A model generated the notes under the pieces. It made no database searches and was not told the DNA's origin. It saw only the letters and a program-made list of their open reading frames with translations. Made by a program: the position numbers and the translations under genes. Positions 1-8,027 of a DNA stretch of 64,000 bases are shown in pieces. Source of the DNA: Seonamhaeicola maritimus (GTDB taxonomy: Bacteria; Bacteroidota; Bacteroidia; Flavobacteriales; Flavobacteriaceae); assembly GCF_008056315.1 (NCBI RefSeq), contig NZ_VRKQ01000008.1, positions 1,444,957 through 1,508,956 on the forward strand. The letters are read 5' to 3'. How positions within the stretch are numbered: the first letter of the stretch is position 1; every line of letters starts with the position of its first letter.

Positions 1-1035
1 GGTTCTATAGAAGACATTGATAAAGCTTTAGAGAGTTTTGACAATGTTAAAACAGGTTATGCTGTAGAAATTGTTAAACTTAAACAAGATGTAACTAACA
101 CTTTACTTAAAAAGGGAAACACATCTTATGAAAGTAAAGATTTTTCAACGGCATCAAAGTTTTTTGAAAAAGCATACGGAGTTACTGAGAAAGATACTGT
201 ATTTCTTTATTATGCTGCTGCAACAGCAGTTAATGTAAAGGAGTATGATAGAGCTTTGTCTTTGTATGAAAAACTAAAAGAAATTGGTTATACCGGTATC
301 ACAAAGCAGTATTTTGCAATAGATAAAAACACTCAAAAAGAAGAACCGTTCCAAAATAAAGAATTGCGTGATATTTCTGTTAAAACAAATACACATATTA
401 AGCCTTTTGAGAAATTAACAGATTCTAAAAAGCCTGAAATAGTAAAGAATATTGCACTTATTTATGTGAGTAATGGTGATAATGAAAAAGCTATTGCTGC
501 AATGAAAGATGCAAGAGCAGAAAGTCCTGATGATGTTAATTTGATATTATCTGAGGCTAATGTTCATTTCAAAATGGGTAATACTGAAGAATTCAAAAAG
601 TTGCTTAAGCAGGCTACTACAATGGATCCTACTAACCCTGAGTTACAATACAATTTAGGTGTTATTGCCGCAGATTCGGGAGAAGTTGATCAAGCAAAAG
701 CATATTACGAAAAAGCAATTGCCTTAGATCCAAATTACATCAATGCCTATATTAATCTATCAGCTTTAATCTTAGGTAAAGAAGAGGCTATAATTGAAGA
801 GATGAATGGTTTAGGAAGCTCTAAAGCTGATGATAAGCGTTATGATGAGTTAAGAGAAGAGAGACAAGGTATTTACAGAGAGGCAGTTCCTTTCTTAACT
901 AAAGCACTTGAAATTGACGGTGAAAGTCTAAGTGCGGCTAAAACACTTATGAATATTTATAGTATTCTAGGAGAAACAGATAAGCATAAAGAAATGAAAG
1001 AAATGGTTGAGGCAATTGAAGCTGCAGCTAACTAA
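1..1035 (+). CDS. TPR-repeat protein, 5' end cut by window edge
   Basis: The reading frame is open from the first base, so only the C-terminal 344 residues are visible and the true start lies outside the window. The visible part is rich in alpha-helical tetratricopeptide repeats; the clearest lies around bases 620-760 (NPELQYNLGVIAADSGEVDQ, then AYYEKAIALDPNYINAYINL). TPR arrays are protein-interaction scaffolds, and in flavobacteria such proteins are often exported. No catalytic domain is visible in this part. A strong bidirectional terminator follows the stop. The specific function is not recognised. Confidence 0.85.
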   Translation, partial: GSIEDIDKALESFDNVKTGYAVEIVKLKQDVTNTLLKKGNTSYESKDFSTASKFFEKAYGVTEKDTVFLYYAAATAVNVKEYDRALSLYEKLKEIGYTGITKQYFAIDKNTQKEEPFQNKELRDISVKTNTHIKPFEKLTDSKKPEIVKNIALIYVSNGDNEKAIAAMKDARAESPDDVNLILSEANVHFKMGNTEEFKKLLKQATTMDPTNPELQYNLGVIAADSGEVDQAKAYYEKAIALDPNYINAYINLSALILGKEEAIIEEMNGLGSSKADDKRYDELREERQGIYREAVPFLTKALEIDGESLSAAKTLMNIYSILGETDKHKEMKEMVEAIEAAAN

Positions 1036-1056
1036 AATTTCAATATAATAGTTGTT

Positions 1057-1089
1057 AAAAAAGCGATTGATTTATCAATCGCTTTTTTT
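1057..1089. terminator. Bidirectional intrinsic terminator
   Basis: A 14-base arm (AAAAAAGCGATTGA), a TTTA loop and its perfect complement form a hairpin with an A tract on one side and a T tract on the other. It lies between two convergent genes and can serve both. Confidence 0.9.
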
Positions 1090-1837
1090 ATATAATCTTT
1101 TTTATAACTCTAAGTTTGTGTGTATGAATGTTTTTGTCAACATTATAAATACCGGAGTGATCTAATCTGTCTATTCTTACCTTTCCGTGGGCGTGTATAA
1201 TATAGTTGTCTTTCATAATGATACCAACATGAGTGATAATTCCTTCATTGTTATCAAAAAAGGCTAAATCACCAGGTTCACTTTCTTCTATAAAACTTAA
1301 AGCTTCTCCTTGAGTAGCCTGTTGAGAGGCATCTCTAAGCAATTTATAACCATTCAATTTGTAAACCATTTGTGTGAATCCAGAACAATCTATTCCAAAA
1401 GGAGTTTTTCCACCCCATAAATAGGGAGTATTTAAATACAAGAATGCAGTTTTAATAATATTTTCTTTATCTATTTTTTCTTCTATAGTATTGCCATCAT
1501 GTGAATGGTTTAAAAGAGATAATCCGTTTAGAGATGATCCAAGTAAAATAGGGTGTAACTGTTTGTTTGAATCTTCAATAAATTCAACCAAATCAATAGA
1601 AAGTTTAGGAGTTTCCTTATTTAAATAATTGTAATTGTCTTCAGAAATTTCCAAATATTGTTTATTGTCTATCCAACCTTCGTATGAGTCAAAAGCTAAC
1701 CGTATTCTGCTCCAATTTTTGCGTTGCTCTAAAATCTTAAAAAAATCACCATACAAAACTTGAGTTACAAGTTCACTAGTATCGGCCGGTTCATTTCTTA
1801 GAGGAACAACACTTAAACTACAAATTCCGTACTGCAT
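1088..1837 (-). CDS. NlpC/P60 (C40) cell-wall peptidase with SH3-like N-terminus
   Basis: This 249-residue protein is a probable gamma-D-glutamyl-diamino-acid endopeptidase that cleaves peptidoglycan stem peptides. Residues 1-65 look like bacterial SH3 domains (VVPLRNEPADTSELVTQVLY, then WSRIRL and GWID). Residues 125-249 are the NlpC/P60 domain, with the catalytic cysteine in GIDCSGF (Cys151) and the histidine in ITHVGII (His203); His215 is a candidate third residue. No signal peptide is evident, as is common for the short SH3-C40 proteins of this group. It sits 9 bases downstream of the thiolase gene on the same strand and is probably co-transcribed with it. Confidence 0.88.
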   Translation of the reverse strand: MQYGICSLSVVPLRNEPADTSELVTQVLYGDFFKILEQRKNWSRIRLAFDSYEGWIDNKQYLEISEDNYNYLNKETPKLSIDLVEFIEDSNKQLHPILLGSSLNGLSLLNHSHDGNTIEEKIDKENIIKTAFLYLNTPYLWGGKTPFGIDCSGFTQMVYKLNGYKLLRDASQQATQGEALSFIEESEPGDLAFFDNNEGIITHVGIIMKDNYIIHAHGKVRIDRLDHSGIYNVDKNIHTHKLRVIKKII

Positions 1838-1846
1838 TAAACTGGT

Positions 1847-3025
1847 TTAATTACGTTCTAAAACTATTGCAGATGCGCCACCACCACCATTACAAATAGC
1901 AGCTGCTCCAATTTTCCCATCATTTTGTTCTAAAACACTTAATAAAGTAACTAAAATTCTTGCACCAGAACACCCAAGAGGGTGTCCTAAAGATACAGCA
2001 CCACCATTAATATTGACATTGGAATCACTCAATTCTAGAATTTTCATATTAGCTAAACCTACAACAGAAAAAGCTTCGTTAAATTCAAAAAAATCAACAT
2101 TATCAATCAGAATTCCTGCTTTATCCAAAGCTTTTGGAAGAGCTTTGGCAGGAGCCGTAGTAAACCATTCAGGTTCTTGAGCAGCATCAGCATAACTCTT
2201 TATGGTCGCCAAAGGTTTTAAGGCTAATTCTTCTGCTTTTTCTTTACTCATTAACACCAAGGCTGCAGCACCATCATTAATAGTAGATGCATTAGCAGCT
2301 GTAACCGTTCCATCTTTTGTGAAAGCCGGACGTAAACTTGGGATTTTCTCTATTTTGACATTTGAAAATTCTTCATCTTGATTAACAATAATAGGTTCTC
2401 CTCGTCGTTGGGGTACTTCAACAGGAACAACTTCATTATTAAATTTTCCAGTGTCCCAGGCATCTGCTGAACGTTTGTAAGATTGAATAGCAAAATCATC
2501 TTGATCTTCTCTTGAAAAGTTATATTCATTCGCACATGCATCGGCACAAACTCCCATTGCATTCTGATCATATGCATCTACCAACCCGTCTTTTTGCATA
2601 CCGTCAATTAATGATGCAGGTCCAAATTTAGTTGCTGTTCTTGCGTGAAAATAATGAGGAATAAGGCTCATGTTTTCCATACCTCCAGCAACAATAACAT
2701 TGGCATCACCAAGCGCAATAGATTGAGCCGCTTGCATCACCGTTTTCATTCCTGAAGCACAAACTTTGTTCACAGTTGTGCAAGGAACCGTATTTGGAAT
2801 ACCGGCATAAATGGCGGCTTGTCTTGCTGGTGCTTGACCCGTACCAGCTTGTACTACATTACCCATCAGAACCTCTTCAACCATTTCCGGCTTTAGTCCA
2901 ATTTTATTAAGAGCACCTTTTATGGCTACAGCACCTAGTTTAGGAGCAGGAATAGTTGATAAAGCACCTAAAAAACTACCAATTGGAGTTCTTGCTGCAG
3001 AAACAATAACTACTTCTTTACTCAT
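1847..3025 (-). CDS. Acetyl-CoA acetyltransferase (thiolase)
   Basis: This 392-residue thiolase condenses or cleaves acyl-CoA esters (acetoacetyl-CoA and two acetyl-CoA). The acyl-accepting cysteine is in VNKVCASGM (Cys89). The C-terminal active-site motifs GGAVSLGHPLGCSGAR and CNGGGGASA are both present. The frame is open 13 codons further upstream, but that extension (MIIFVASNSNACK) is not thiolase-like; the protein should start at MSKEVVIVSAARTP, the normal thiolase N-terminus, so position 3025 is chosen. Whether it is degradative or biosynthetic cannot be decided from sequence, and no beta-oxidation partner is adjacent. Confidence 0.93.
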   Translation of the reverse strand: MSKEVVIVSAARTPIGSFLGALSTIPAPKLGAVAIKGALNKIGLKPEMVEEVLMGNVVQAGTGQAPARQAAIYAGIPNTVPCTTVNKVCASGMKTVMQAAQSIALGDANVIVAGGMENMSLIPHYFHARTATKFGPASLIDGMQKDGLVDAYDQNAMGVCADACANEYNFSREDQDDFAIQSYKRSADAWDTGKFNNEVVPVEVPQRRGEPIIVNQDEEFSNVKIEKIPSLRPAFTKDGTVTAANASTINDGAAALVLMSKEKAEELALKPLATIKSYADAAQEPEWFTTAPAKALPKALDKAGILIDNVDFFEFNEAFSVVGLANMKILELSDSNVNINGGAVSLGHPLGCSGARILVTLLSVLEQNDGKIGAAAICNGGGGASAIVLERN

Positions 3026-3216
3026 TTTACAAGCGTTTGAATTACTTGCAACGAAAATAATCAATTTTTAACAGAATTTAGAAGGATTCTGTTATTATAA
3101 AAAACGAGAAACCATAGAATTTACTACATTTGAAATAAGCTACAAAAATAAGATTGTAGTGACCAATTAGATTATTGGTAAATGACATCTTTTTTGATGA
3201 AAACCTTATTTTTTAA

Positions 3217-5265
3217 ATGAAAGACTTTATAAATAAATTATACAGAAATCATTCCTTAATTTATAAAGCTCTTTTATTAGTAGCTACTACATTTTTAATT
3301 GTTTATCTATTTCCAAAGAGCGGTAAGTTTAAATACAATTTTGAAAAAGGAAAGCCTTGGCAATCTGAAAATTTGTTAGCACCTTTTGATTTTGCTATTA
3401 AAAAGGCTGATGAAGAAATAAAAATTGAAATACAAAAGATTACTGAAAGCTCAGTGCTTTACTTCAATTTAGATAATGCGGTAGAGCCTGAAGTAAGGAG
3501 TGCATTTGAAATCCAATTTGGAAAGAAGTTTTCAGATTCTGTTCAAAACATATCATTTCCAGCACTTAAAACTTGCGGAAATGAAGTTTTAAATGAATTG
3601 TATGGTTTCGGTGTTTTAAGTGAAGATTATAGCTTTTCTGAAAAACGTGCCGTTGCCATATTGGACGAACGCACCAAAAAGCAGGATGCTTTTTATTCAA
3701 ATTTAATTAAGCAGAGTAAGGTTTCATCTGTAATAGATAAAGTATTAAGTAAGAATGATTTGTTAGGATATAAAGCCGACTTTACTTCGCTATTTTTTGA
3801 TATAATTGAGCCGAATTTATCTTATGATAAATCATTTACAGATAAAGCAATTCAAGAAGAATTAGATAAAATTTCATATACACGTGGTAGTGTTGCTAAA
3901 GGGACTCTTATAGTTTCAAAAGGAGAGGTAGTTGAAGGTGATAAATACCAGAAATTAGAGTCACTACGGTCTGAATATGAATCTCAGGTTTGGAATGAAT
4001 CCAATTATAATTGGGTGCTTTTTGCTTATGCATTGTTGGTTGCATTAGCTATGTTAATGCTTCTGTTGTTTTTAAGAAAGTATCGAAACCAAGTTTATGA
4101 AAACAATACCAAGGTTACTTTTATTTTCTTTAATGTACTGCTGTTAATTTTTATAACCACATTAGTTGTTAATTACAATTCCAAGTATATTTATATAGTT
4201 CCAATTTGTGTCCTTCCTCTAGTATTAAAGGCATTTTTTGATGCAAGATTAGGATTATTTACCCATGTATTAACGGTGTTGCTTTTAGGGTTTATAGTGC
4301 CTAATAGCTATGAGTATATGTTTCTTCAAATAATTGCAGGTATAGTTACTATTTTAACGGTATCAGAATTGTATAAACGTGCTAATTTATTTATTTCAGT
4401 AGGTCAAATTACGCTTATTTATATAATAGCCTATTTTGCATTTTTTGTAATTCATGAAGGAAGTATTGAGACCTTGGAATGGGAAACCTTTATTTGGTTT
4501 ATTCTATGTGGATTAGCGACCTTGTTTGTACAGCCTTTGATATATGCCTATGAAAAATTATTTGGACTAGTATCAGATGTTTCACTTTTAGAGTTATCAG
4601 ACACTAATTCTAAATTACTGAAGGAATTATCTAATAAGGCTCCCGGAACCTTTCATCATTCTTTAAACGTTGCAAATTTAGCAGAAGCTTCTGCAAGCGA
4701 AATTGGAGCTAATGCTATGTTGGTTAGAGTAGGGGCGCTGTATCATGACATAGGTAAAATGAAAAATCCAACATATTTTACTGAGAACCAATCTACAGGT
4801 ATTAATCCACATGATGAATTGTCTTCAAAAGAGAGTGCTAATATAATAGTAAACCATGTTATTGATGGTATTGAAATAGCAAGAAAAAATAAACTCCCAG
4901 ATAGGGTTATTGATTTTATAAGAACTCATCATGGAACAAGTGTTGTTTACTATTTTTATATGAAGGAAAAGAAGAATTTTGAAGATGTTAACAAGGCAGA
5001 TTTTAGCTATCCGGGACCAAAACCTTTTAGTAAAGAAACTGCTATTTTAATGATGTGCGATAGTATTGAAGCGGCATCTAAAAGTTTAAAAGAACCTACA
5101 TCGACAAAGATTGATGCTTTTGTTGAAAATATTATAAATAAGCAGATAGAAGAAGGACAATTTTTAAATGCAAATATTACTTTTAAGGAAATTCAATCTA
5201 TAAAAAAAGTGCTAAAGCATAAGCTTGCAAACATTTACCATTTACGTATTGAGTATCCAGAATAA
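3217..5265 (+). CDS. 7TM-HD family phosphodiesterase (PgpH-like)
   Basis: This 682-residue membrane protein has a single N-terminal membrane segment (about residues 16-33), an extracytoplasmic 7TMR-HDED region (to about 265), a cluster of hydrophobic helices (about 266-445) and a cytosolic HD domain. Metal ligands are visible in FHHSLNV (His480), YHDIGK (His510-Asp511), THHGTS and MCDSIEA. This architecture defines the PgpH family, whose characterised members hydrolyse cyclic di-AMP. It is divergent from the thiolase gene and upstream of the tRNA operon. Confidence 0.9.
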   Translation: MKDFINKLYRNHSLIYKALLLVATTFLIVYLFPKSGKFKYNFEKGKPWQSENLLAPFDFAIKKADEEIKIEIQKITESSVLYFNLDNAVEPEVRSAFEIQFGKKFSDSVQNISFPALKTCGNEVLNELYGFGVLSEDYSFSEKRAVAILDERTKKQDAFYSNLIKQSKVSSVIDKVLSKNDLLGYKADFTSLFFDIIEPNLSYDKSFTDKAIQEELDKISYTRGSVAKGTLIVSKGEVVEGDKYQKLESLRSEYESQVWNESNYNWVLFAYALLVALAMLMLLLFLRKYRNQVYENNTKVTFIFFNVLLLIFITTLVVNYNSKYIYIVPICVLPLVLKAFFDARLGLFTHVLTVLLLGFIVPNSYEYMFLQIIAGIVTILTVSELYKRANLFISVGQITLIYIIAYFAFFVIHEGSIETLEWETFIWFILCGLATLFVQPLIYAYEKLFGLVSDVSLLELSDTNSKLLKELSNKAPGTFHHSLNVANLAEASASEIGANAMLVRVGALYHDIGKMKNPTYFTENQSTGINPHDELSSKESANIIVNHVIDGIEIARKNKLPDRVIDFIRTHHGTSVVYYFYMKEKKNFEDVNKADFSYPGPKPFSKETAILMMCDSIEAASKSLKEPTSTKIDAFVENIINKQIEEGQFLNANITFKEIQSIKKVLKHKLANIYHLRIEYPE

Positions 5266-5291
5266 TTTTTATAAAAAATTAAATAAAATAG

Positions 5292-5322
5292 TTGCGTTCT
5301 TTCAAAGGATGAATTACATTTG
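5292..5322 (+). promoter_or_regulatory. Promoter of the tRNA operon
   Basis: TTG at 5292-5294 and TACATTTG at 5315-5322 are separated by 20 bases. This is a full match to the Bacteroidota housekeeping promoter (-33 TTG, 17-23 base spacer, -7 TAnnTTTG). The first tRNA begins about 40 bases downstream. Confidence 0.85.
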
Positions 5323-5361
5323 CAACCGCAATTTTATTGCATAAGTTCTATTTAGAATTTA

Positions 5362-5445
5362 GGAGAGGTGCCAGAGTGGTAATGGAGCAGATTGCTAATC
5401 TGTCAGCGCGCAAGTGCTGCCCGGGTTCGAATCCCGGTCTCTCCG
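5362..5445 (+). tRNA. tRNA-Ser (GCT anticodon)
   Basis: The acceptor GGAGAGG pairs with TCTCTCC (one G-T pair). The anticodon loop TTGCTAA gives GCT, decoding AGC/AGT. There is a long variable arm as expected for tRNA-Ser, and the T-arm is CCGGG-TTCGAAT-CCCGG. The 3' CCA is not encoded. It is the first gene of a three-tRNA operon. Confidence 0.95.
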
Positions 5446-5462
5446 CAAATTGATAACCAATT

Positions 5463-5537
5463 CGGGGTGTAGCGTAGCCCGGTTATCGCGCCGCGTTTGG
5501 GACGCGGAGGTCGCAGGTTCGAATCCTGCCACCCCGA
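5463..5537 (+). tRNA. tRNA-Pro (TGG anticodon)
   Basis: The acceptor CGGGGTG pairs with CACCCCG. The anticodon stem CCGCG/CGCGG encloses TTTGGGA, giving TGG. The T-arm is GCAGG-TTCGAAT-CCTGC. No CCA is encoded. It lies 17 bases after tRNA-Ser. Confidence 0.95.
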
Positions 5538-5543
5538 CAGAAT

Positions 5544-5620
5544 GGTCGCGTAGCTCAGCTGGATAGAGCATCTGCCTTCTAAGCAGACGGTCACAGGTTC
5601 GAATCCTGTCGCGATCACCA
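5544..5620 (+). tRNA. tRNA-Arg (TCT anticodon), CCA encoded
   Basis: The acceptor GGTCGCG pairs with CGCGATC (one G-T pair). The anticodon stem TCTGC/GCAGA encloses CTTCTAA, giving TCT, which decodes AGA/AGG. The T-arm is ACAGG-TTCGAAT-CCTGT. Unlike its two neighbours, the CCA tail is encoded (5618-5620). Confidence 0.95.
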
Positions 5621-5621
5621 C

Positions 5622-5655
5622 AATCCTCACTAGTAATAGTGGGGATTTGTTGTTT
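5622..5655 (+). terminator. Terminator of the tRNA operon
   Basis: AATCCTCAC (5622-5630) pairs with GTGGGGATT (5639-5647) with one T-G pair across an 8-base loop, followed by a T-rich stretch (TGTTGTTT). Its end overlaps the probable promoter of the next gene. Confidence 0.65.
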
Positions 5656-5675
5656 AATAATCTTTTCTATTTTTG
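5647..5675 (+). promoter_or_regulatory. Promoter of the SpoU methyltransferase gene
   Basis: TTG at 5647-5649 and TATTTTTG at 5668-5675 are 18 bases apart and match the Bacteroidota -33/-7 consensus. The ATG at 5683 is only 7 bases past the -7 box, so the transcript would be nearly or fully leaderless. This also supports 5683 as the start over the ATG at 5647. Confidence 0.6.
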
Positions 5676-5682
5676 TTGCACT

Positions 5683-6141
5683 ATGAATGACAACTTTATA
5701 AATGAGTTTTTTGGTATTGGTATTCAAAATGGGAAAACACCCGAAAATTTAGGTGTATTATGGCGATCTGCTCAAAACTTAGGAGCTAGTTTTATTTTTA
5801 CCATTGGTAATCGATATGCAAAACAAGCTTGTGATACCCACAATGCTGTGAAATCAATGCCCTATTTTCATTACGAAAATTTTGAGGAGTTCTTTAGTAA
5901 TTTGCCTAAAGGAGCTCGTTTAGTTGGTGTTGAATTGACTGATGAAGCATTACCATTAGAAACCTTTCATCACCCAAGACGTTGTGTTTATTTGTTAGGA
6001 GCAGAGGATCACGGATTGTCAAAACAAGCCATTGAGAAATCTCATTTTTTAGTGAAATTTAATTCTGCAAAAAGCTTGAATGTTTCTGTTGCAGGAAGTA
6101 TTGTTATGTATGATCGTGGTATTGAAAAGCCAAGGTCTTAG
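5683..6141 (+). CDS. SpoU/TrmH-family RNA 2'-O-ribose methyltransferase
   Basis: This 152-residue SPOUT (alpha/beta knot) methyltransferase probably uses SAM to methylate a ribose 2'-OH in tRNA or rRNA. The three SpoU motifs are present: NLGVLWRSAQNLGASFIF, LLGAEDHGLS and the knot motif SLNVSVAGSIVMYDR. An upstream in-frame ATG at 5647 would add MLFNNLFYFCCT but falls inside the predicted promoter, so 5683 (MNDNF) is chosen. The exact RNA target cannot be read from the sequence. It converges with the sulfatase gene, with one base between the stops. Confidence 0.88.
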   Translation: MNDNFINEFFGIGIQNGKTPENLGVLWRSAQNLGASFIFTIGNRYAKQACDTHNAVKSMPYFHYENFEEFFSNLPKGARLVGVELTDEALPLETFHHPRRCVYLLGAEDHGLSKQAIEKSHFLVKFNSAKSLNVSVAGSIVMYDRGIEKPRS

Positions 6142-6142
6142 T

Positions 6143-7606
6143 TTACTTTTCACCTTTATATTGGGTTTGTTGAAATTTAAATACTTCTGAAGGTATTCTG
6201 CTAGACTCTAAGACCTGTTTTAGTTCTGTTACTTTTTCAGGATAAATAGTTGCTAAATCAGTATTTTCACTAGGATCTTCATTTAAGTTATACAATTGAT
6301 AATTACCATTTTTCTTTGTGTTATATCTTACCAATTTCCAATCTTTTTGTCTAATAGCTTGTCTTCCACCTTTTTCATGAAATTCCCAATATAAATGAGA
6401 ATGTTGCTTTTGATTTTGGTTACCAAGAAGTGTAGGGAGGAATGAAATTCCGTCAACTTTATTTTCAGTTTTGAAATCTACTATTTCGGCTATAGTTGGC
6501 ATAACATCCCAGAAAGCAGAAATATGATTTGTTTTACTCCCTTTTGCTATATTTCCTGGCCATTTAGCTATCATGGGAACCCTAATACCTCCTTCATACA
6601 AGTCTCTTTTGTATCCTCTAAAAATACTGTTACTATCAAAATAATCAGGATCAGCTCCTGCCTCTAAATGCGGCCCATTGTCAGAGGTGAATATGATGAT
6701 TGTATTTTCAGATAGACCTAGAGCTTCAATTTTATCAACAATTTCTCCAACCTGATCATCAAGTAAATTTATCATAGCAGCAAAGGCAGCATGACCATTT
6801 TTTTGTGACTGATAGGGACCATCTTTATAATTCTCACCATCATCTGTACCTATAAATGATTTTTCAGGTTCATACTTGCCTAAATGCTTTTTCATATAGC
6901 TCTCGGGAGCTAGAAGTTCAGCATGAGGAATAATACTTGGGTAGTATAAAAAGAAAGGTTTCTCTTTGTTATTATCAATGAAATTTAGCGCTTCCTGATG
7001 AATTAAAATTGGAGCATATTGCTCACTTTTATGGCCTTCATTTCCTTTAAGAATAATTTTTTCCTGATCACTCCACAAATGATAAGGGTAATAATTATGT
7101 CCTAATCTTTGGCAATTGTATCCATAGAATCTGTCAAAACCTTGATTTAAGGGATCACCTTCAGACCCTGGATATCCCAAACCCCATTTGCCAAATACAC
7201 CTGTTGTATATCCTTTGTTTTTTAATAATTTGGATAATGTTTGCGTATTTGAAGGTAATGGCCATTGCCCTTCAGGTCTAATTTCTTTATTTCCTCTAAT
7301 AGGCGTATGTCCTGTATGCAAACCAGTCATTAATGTAGACCGCGAAGGTGCACACACTGTAGAACCAGAGTAATGCTGGGTAAAAAACATACCTTCCTCT
7401 GCTAGTTTATCAATATTAGGGGTAATAAACTTTTTTTGCCCAGTTAAACTTAAATCTCCGTAGCCCAAATCGTCTGCTAATATGTAAATGATATATGGAA
7501 GTATTTTTACAGTCTCCTTTTCTTCTTTTTCTTTATGATTTTTACAAGTAAGAAGAGTAAAAGTGAGTAGTATTGTTATAATGCGAAATGAAAATTTTGA
7601 ACTCAT
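6143..7606 (-). CDS. Lipoprotein sulfatase, S1 (arylsulfatase-type) family
   Basis: This 487-residue formylglycine-dependent sulfatase has a lipoprotein signal ending in LLTC (Cys21). The nucleophile cysteine is in VCAPSR (Cys85), matching C-x-P-S-R, so maturation to formylglycine is expected. Metal ligands are seen in ILADDLGYGD (Asp45, Asp46) and FTSDNGPH, and the region GYTTGVFGKWGLG is typical. The likely job is removing sulfate esters from algal glycans at the cell surface or in the periplasm. No glycoside hydrolase is adjacent, so it is not in an obvious PUL and the substrate is unknown. Confidence 0.92.
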   Translation of the reverse strand: MSSKFSFRIITILLTFTLLTCKNHKEKEEKETVKILPYIIYILADDLGYGDLSLTGQKKFITPNIDKLAEEGMFFTQHYSGSTVCAPSRSTLMTGLHTGHTPIRGNKEIRPEGQWPLPSNTQTLSKLLKNKGYTTGVFGKWGLGYPGSEGDPLNQGFDRFYGYNCQRLGHNYYPYHLWSDQEKIILKGNEGHKSEQYAPILIHQEALNFIDNNKEKPFFLYYPSIIPHAELLAPESYMKKHLGKYEPEKSFIGTDDGENYKDGPYQSQKNGHAAFAAMINLLDDQVGEIVDKIEALGLSENTIIIFTSDNGPHLEAGADPDYFDSNSIFRGYKRDLYEGGIRVPMIAKWPGNIAKGSKTNHISAFWDVMPTIAEIVDFKTENKVDGISFLPTLLGNQNQKQHSHLYWEFHEKGGRQAIRQKDWKLVRYNTKKNGNYQLYNLNEDPSENTDLATIYPEKVTELKQVLESSRIPSEVFKFQQTQYKGEK

Positions 7607-7658
7607 AAAACGAAGTTTTAAAGCTCAATTTACTTAGAATAATTGAGTTCTGAAATAA

Positions 7659-8018
7659 TTAATTAATGTGCTCCTTTTTATTTTCAATTCTAAAACATCG
7701 CTCTTGACCTAAATAATTTGGATTACCGTGTTTTTCAGACCAAAAACCTTCTAAAATATCCTTGGATAAGCATTTGTAAACAACCACTCCTTTAAAGACA
7801 TTATTCTCATCTCCATTATATTTAAAATTAATAACGAGAATGTTATCGTTAAAAAAACCATAACCAACTTGTTCTTGCCAATTATTAATAAGCCATTTTG
7901 CTTTTACCCTATTAAATTCATCAATTGAAATGTTCAAAATGCCCTTATATTTGTTTCGTTCAGCATTTTGGTTGGTTCCAATTATGGAGTATTCACCTTC
8001 TAACTCTTGTATTGTCAT
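7659..8018 (-). CDS. Hypothetical protein, 119 aa
   Basis: This is a small, predicted cytosolic protein without signal peptide or membrane segment. Alternating hydrophobic residues (YKGILNISI, GYGFFNDNILVINFKY, FKGVVVYKCL) suggest a beta-barrel or lipocalin-like fold. No family is recognised. It starts 9 bases downstream of the THUMP-like methyltransferase gene and is probably its co-transcribed neighbour. About 50 bases separate it from the sulfatase gene. Confidence 0.7.
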   Translation of the reverse strand: MTIQELEGEYSIIGTNQNAERNKYKGILNISIDEFNRVKAKWLINNWQEQVGYGFFNDNILVINFKYNGDENNVFKGVVVYKCLSKDILEGFWSEKHGNPNYLGQERCFRIENKKEHIN

Positions 8019-8027
8019 TTGTAATGA

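Noticed and set aside
3026-3064. Upstream ATG of the thiolase (MIIFVASNSNACK)
   Set aside because: The extension is unlike any thiolase N-terminus, and the normal start MSKEVVIVSAARTP follows.
5395-5727. Minus-strand reading frames across the three tRNA genes (5395-5727 and 5403-5630)
   Set aside because: They are antisense to tRNAs and contain the well-known false peptides RDRDSNPG and GFEPATSAS that arise from tRNA T-arms. They are not proteins.
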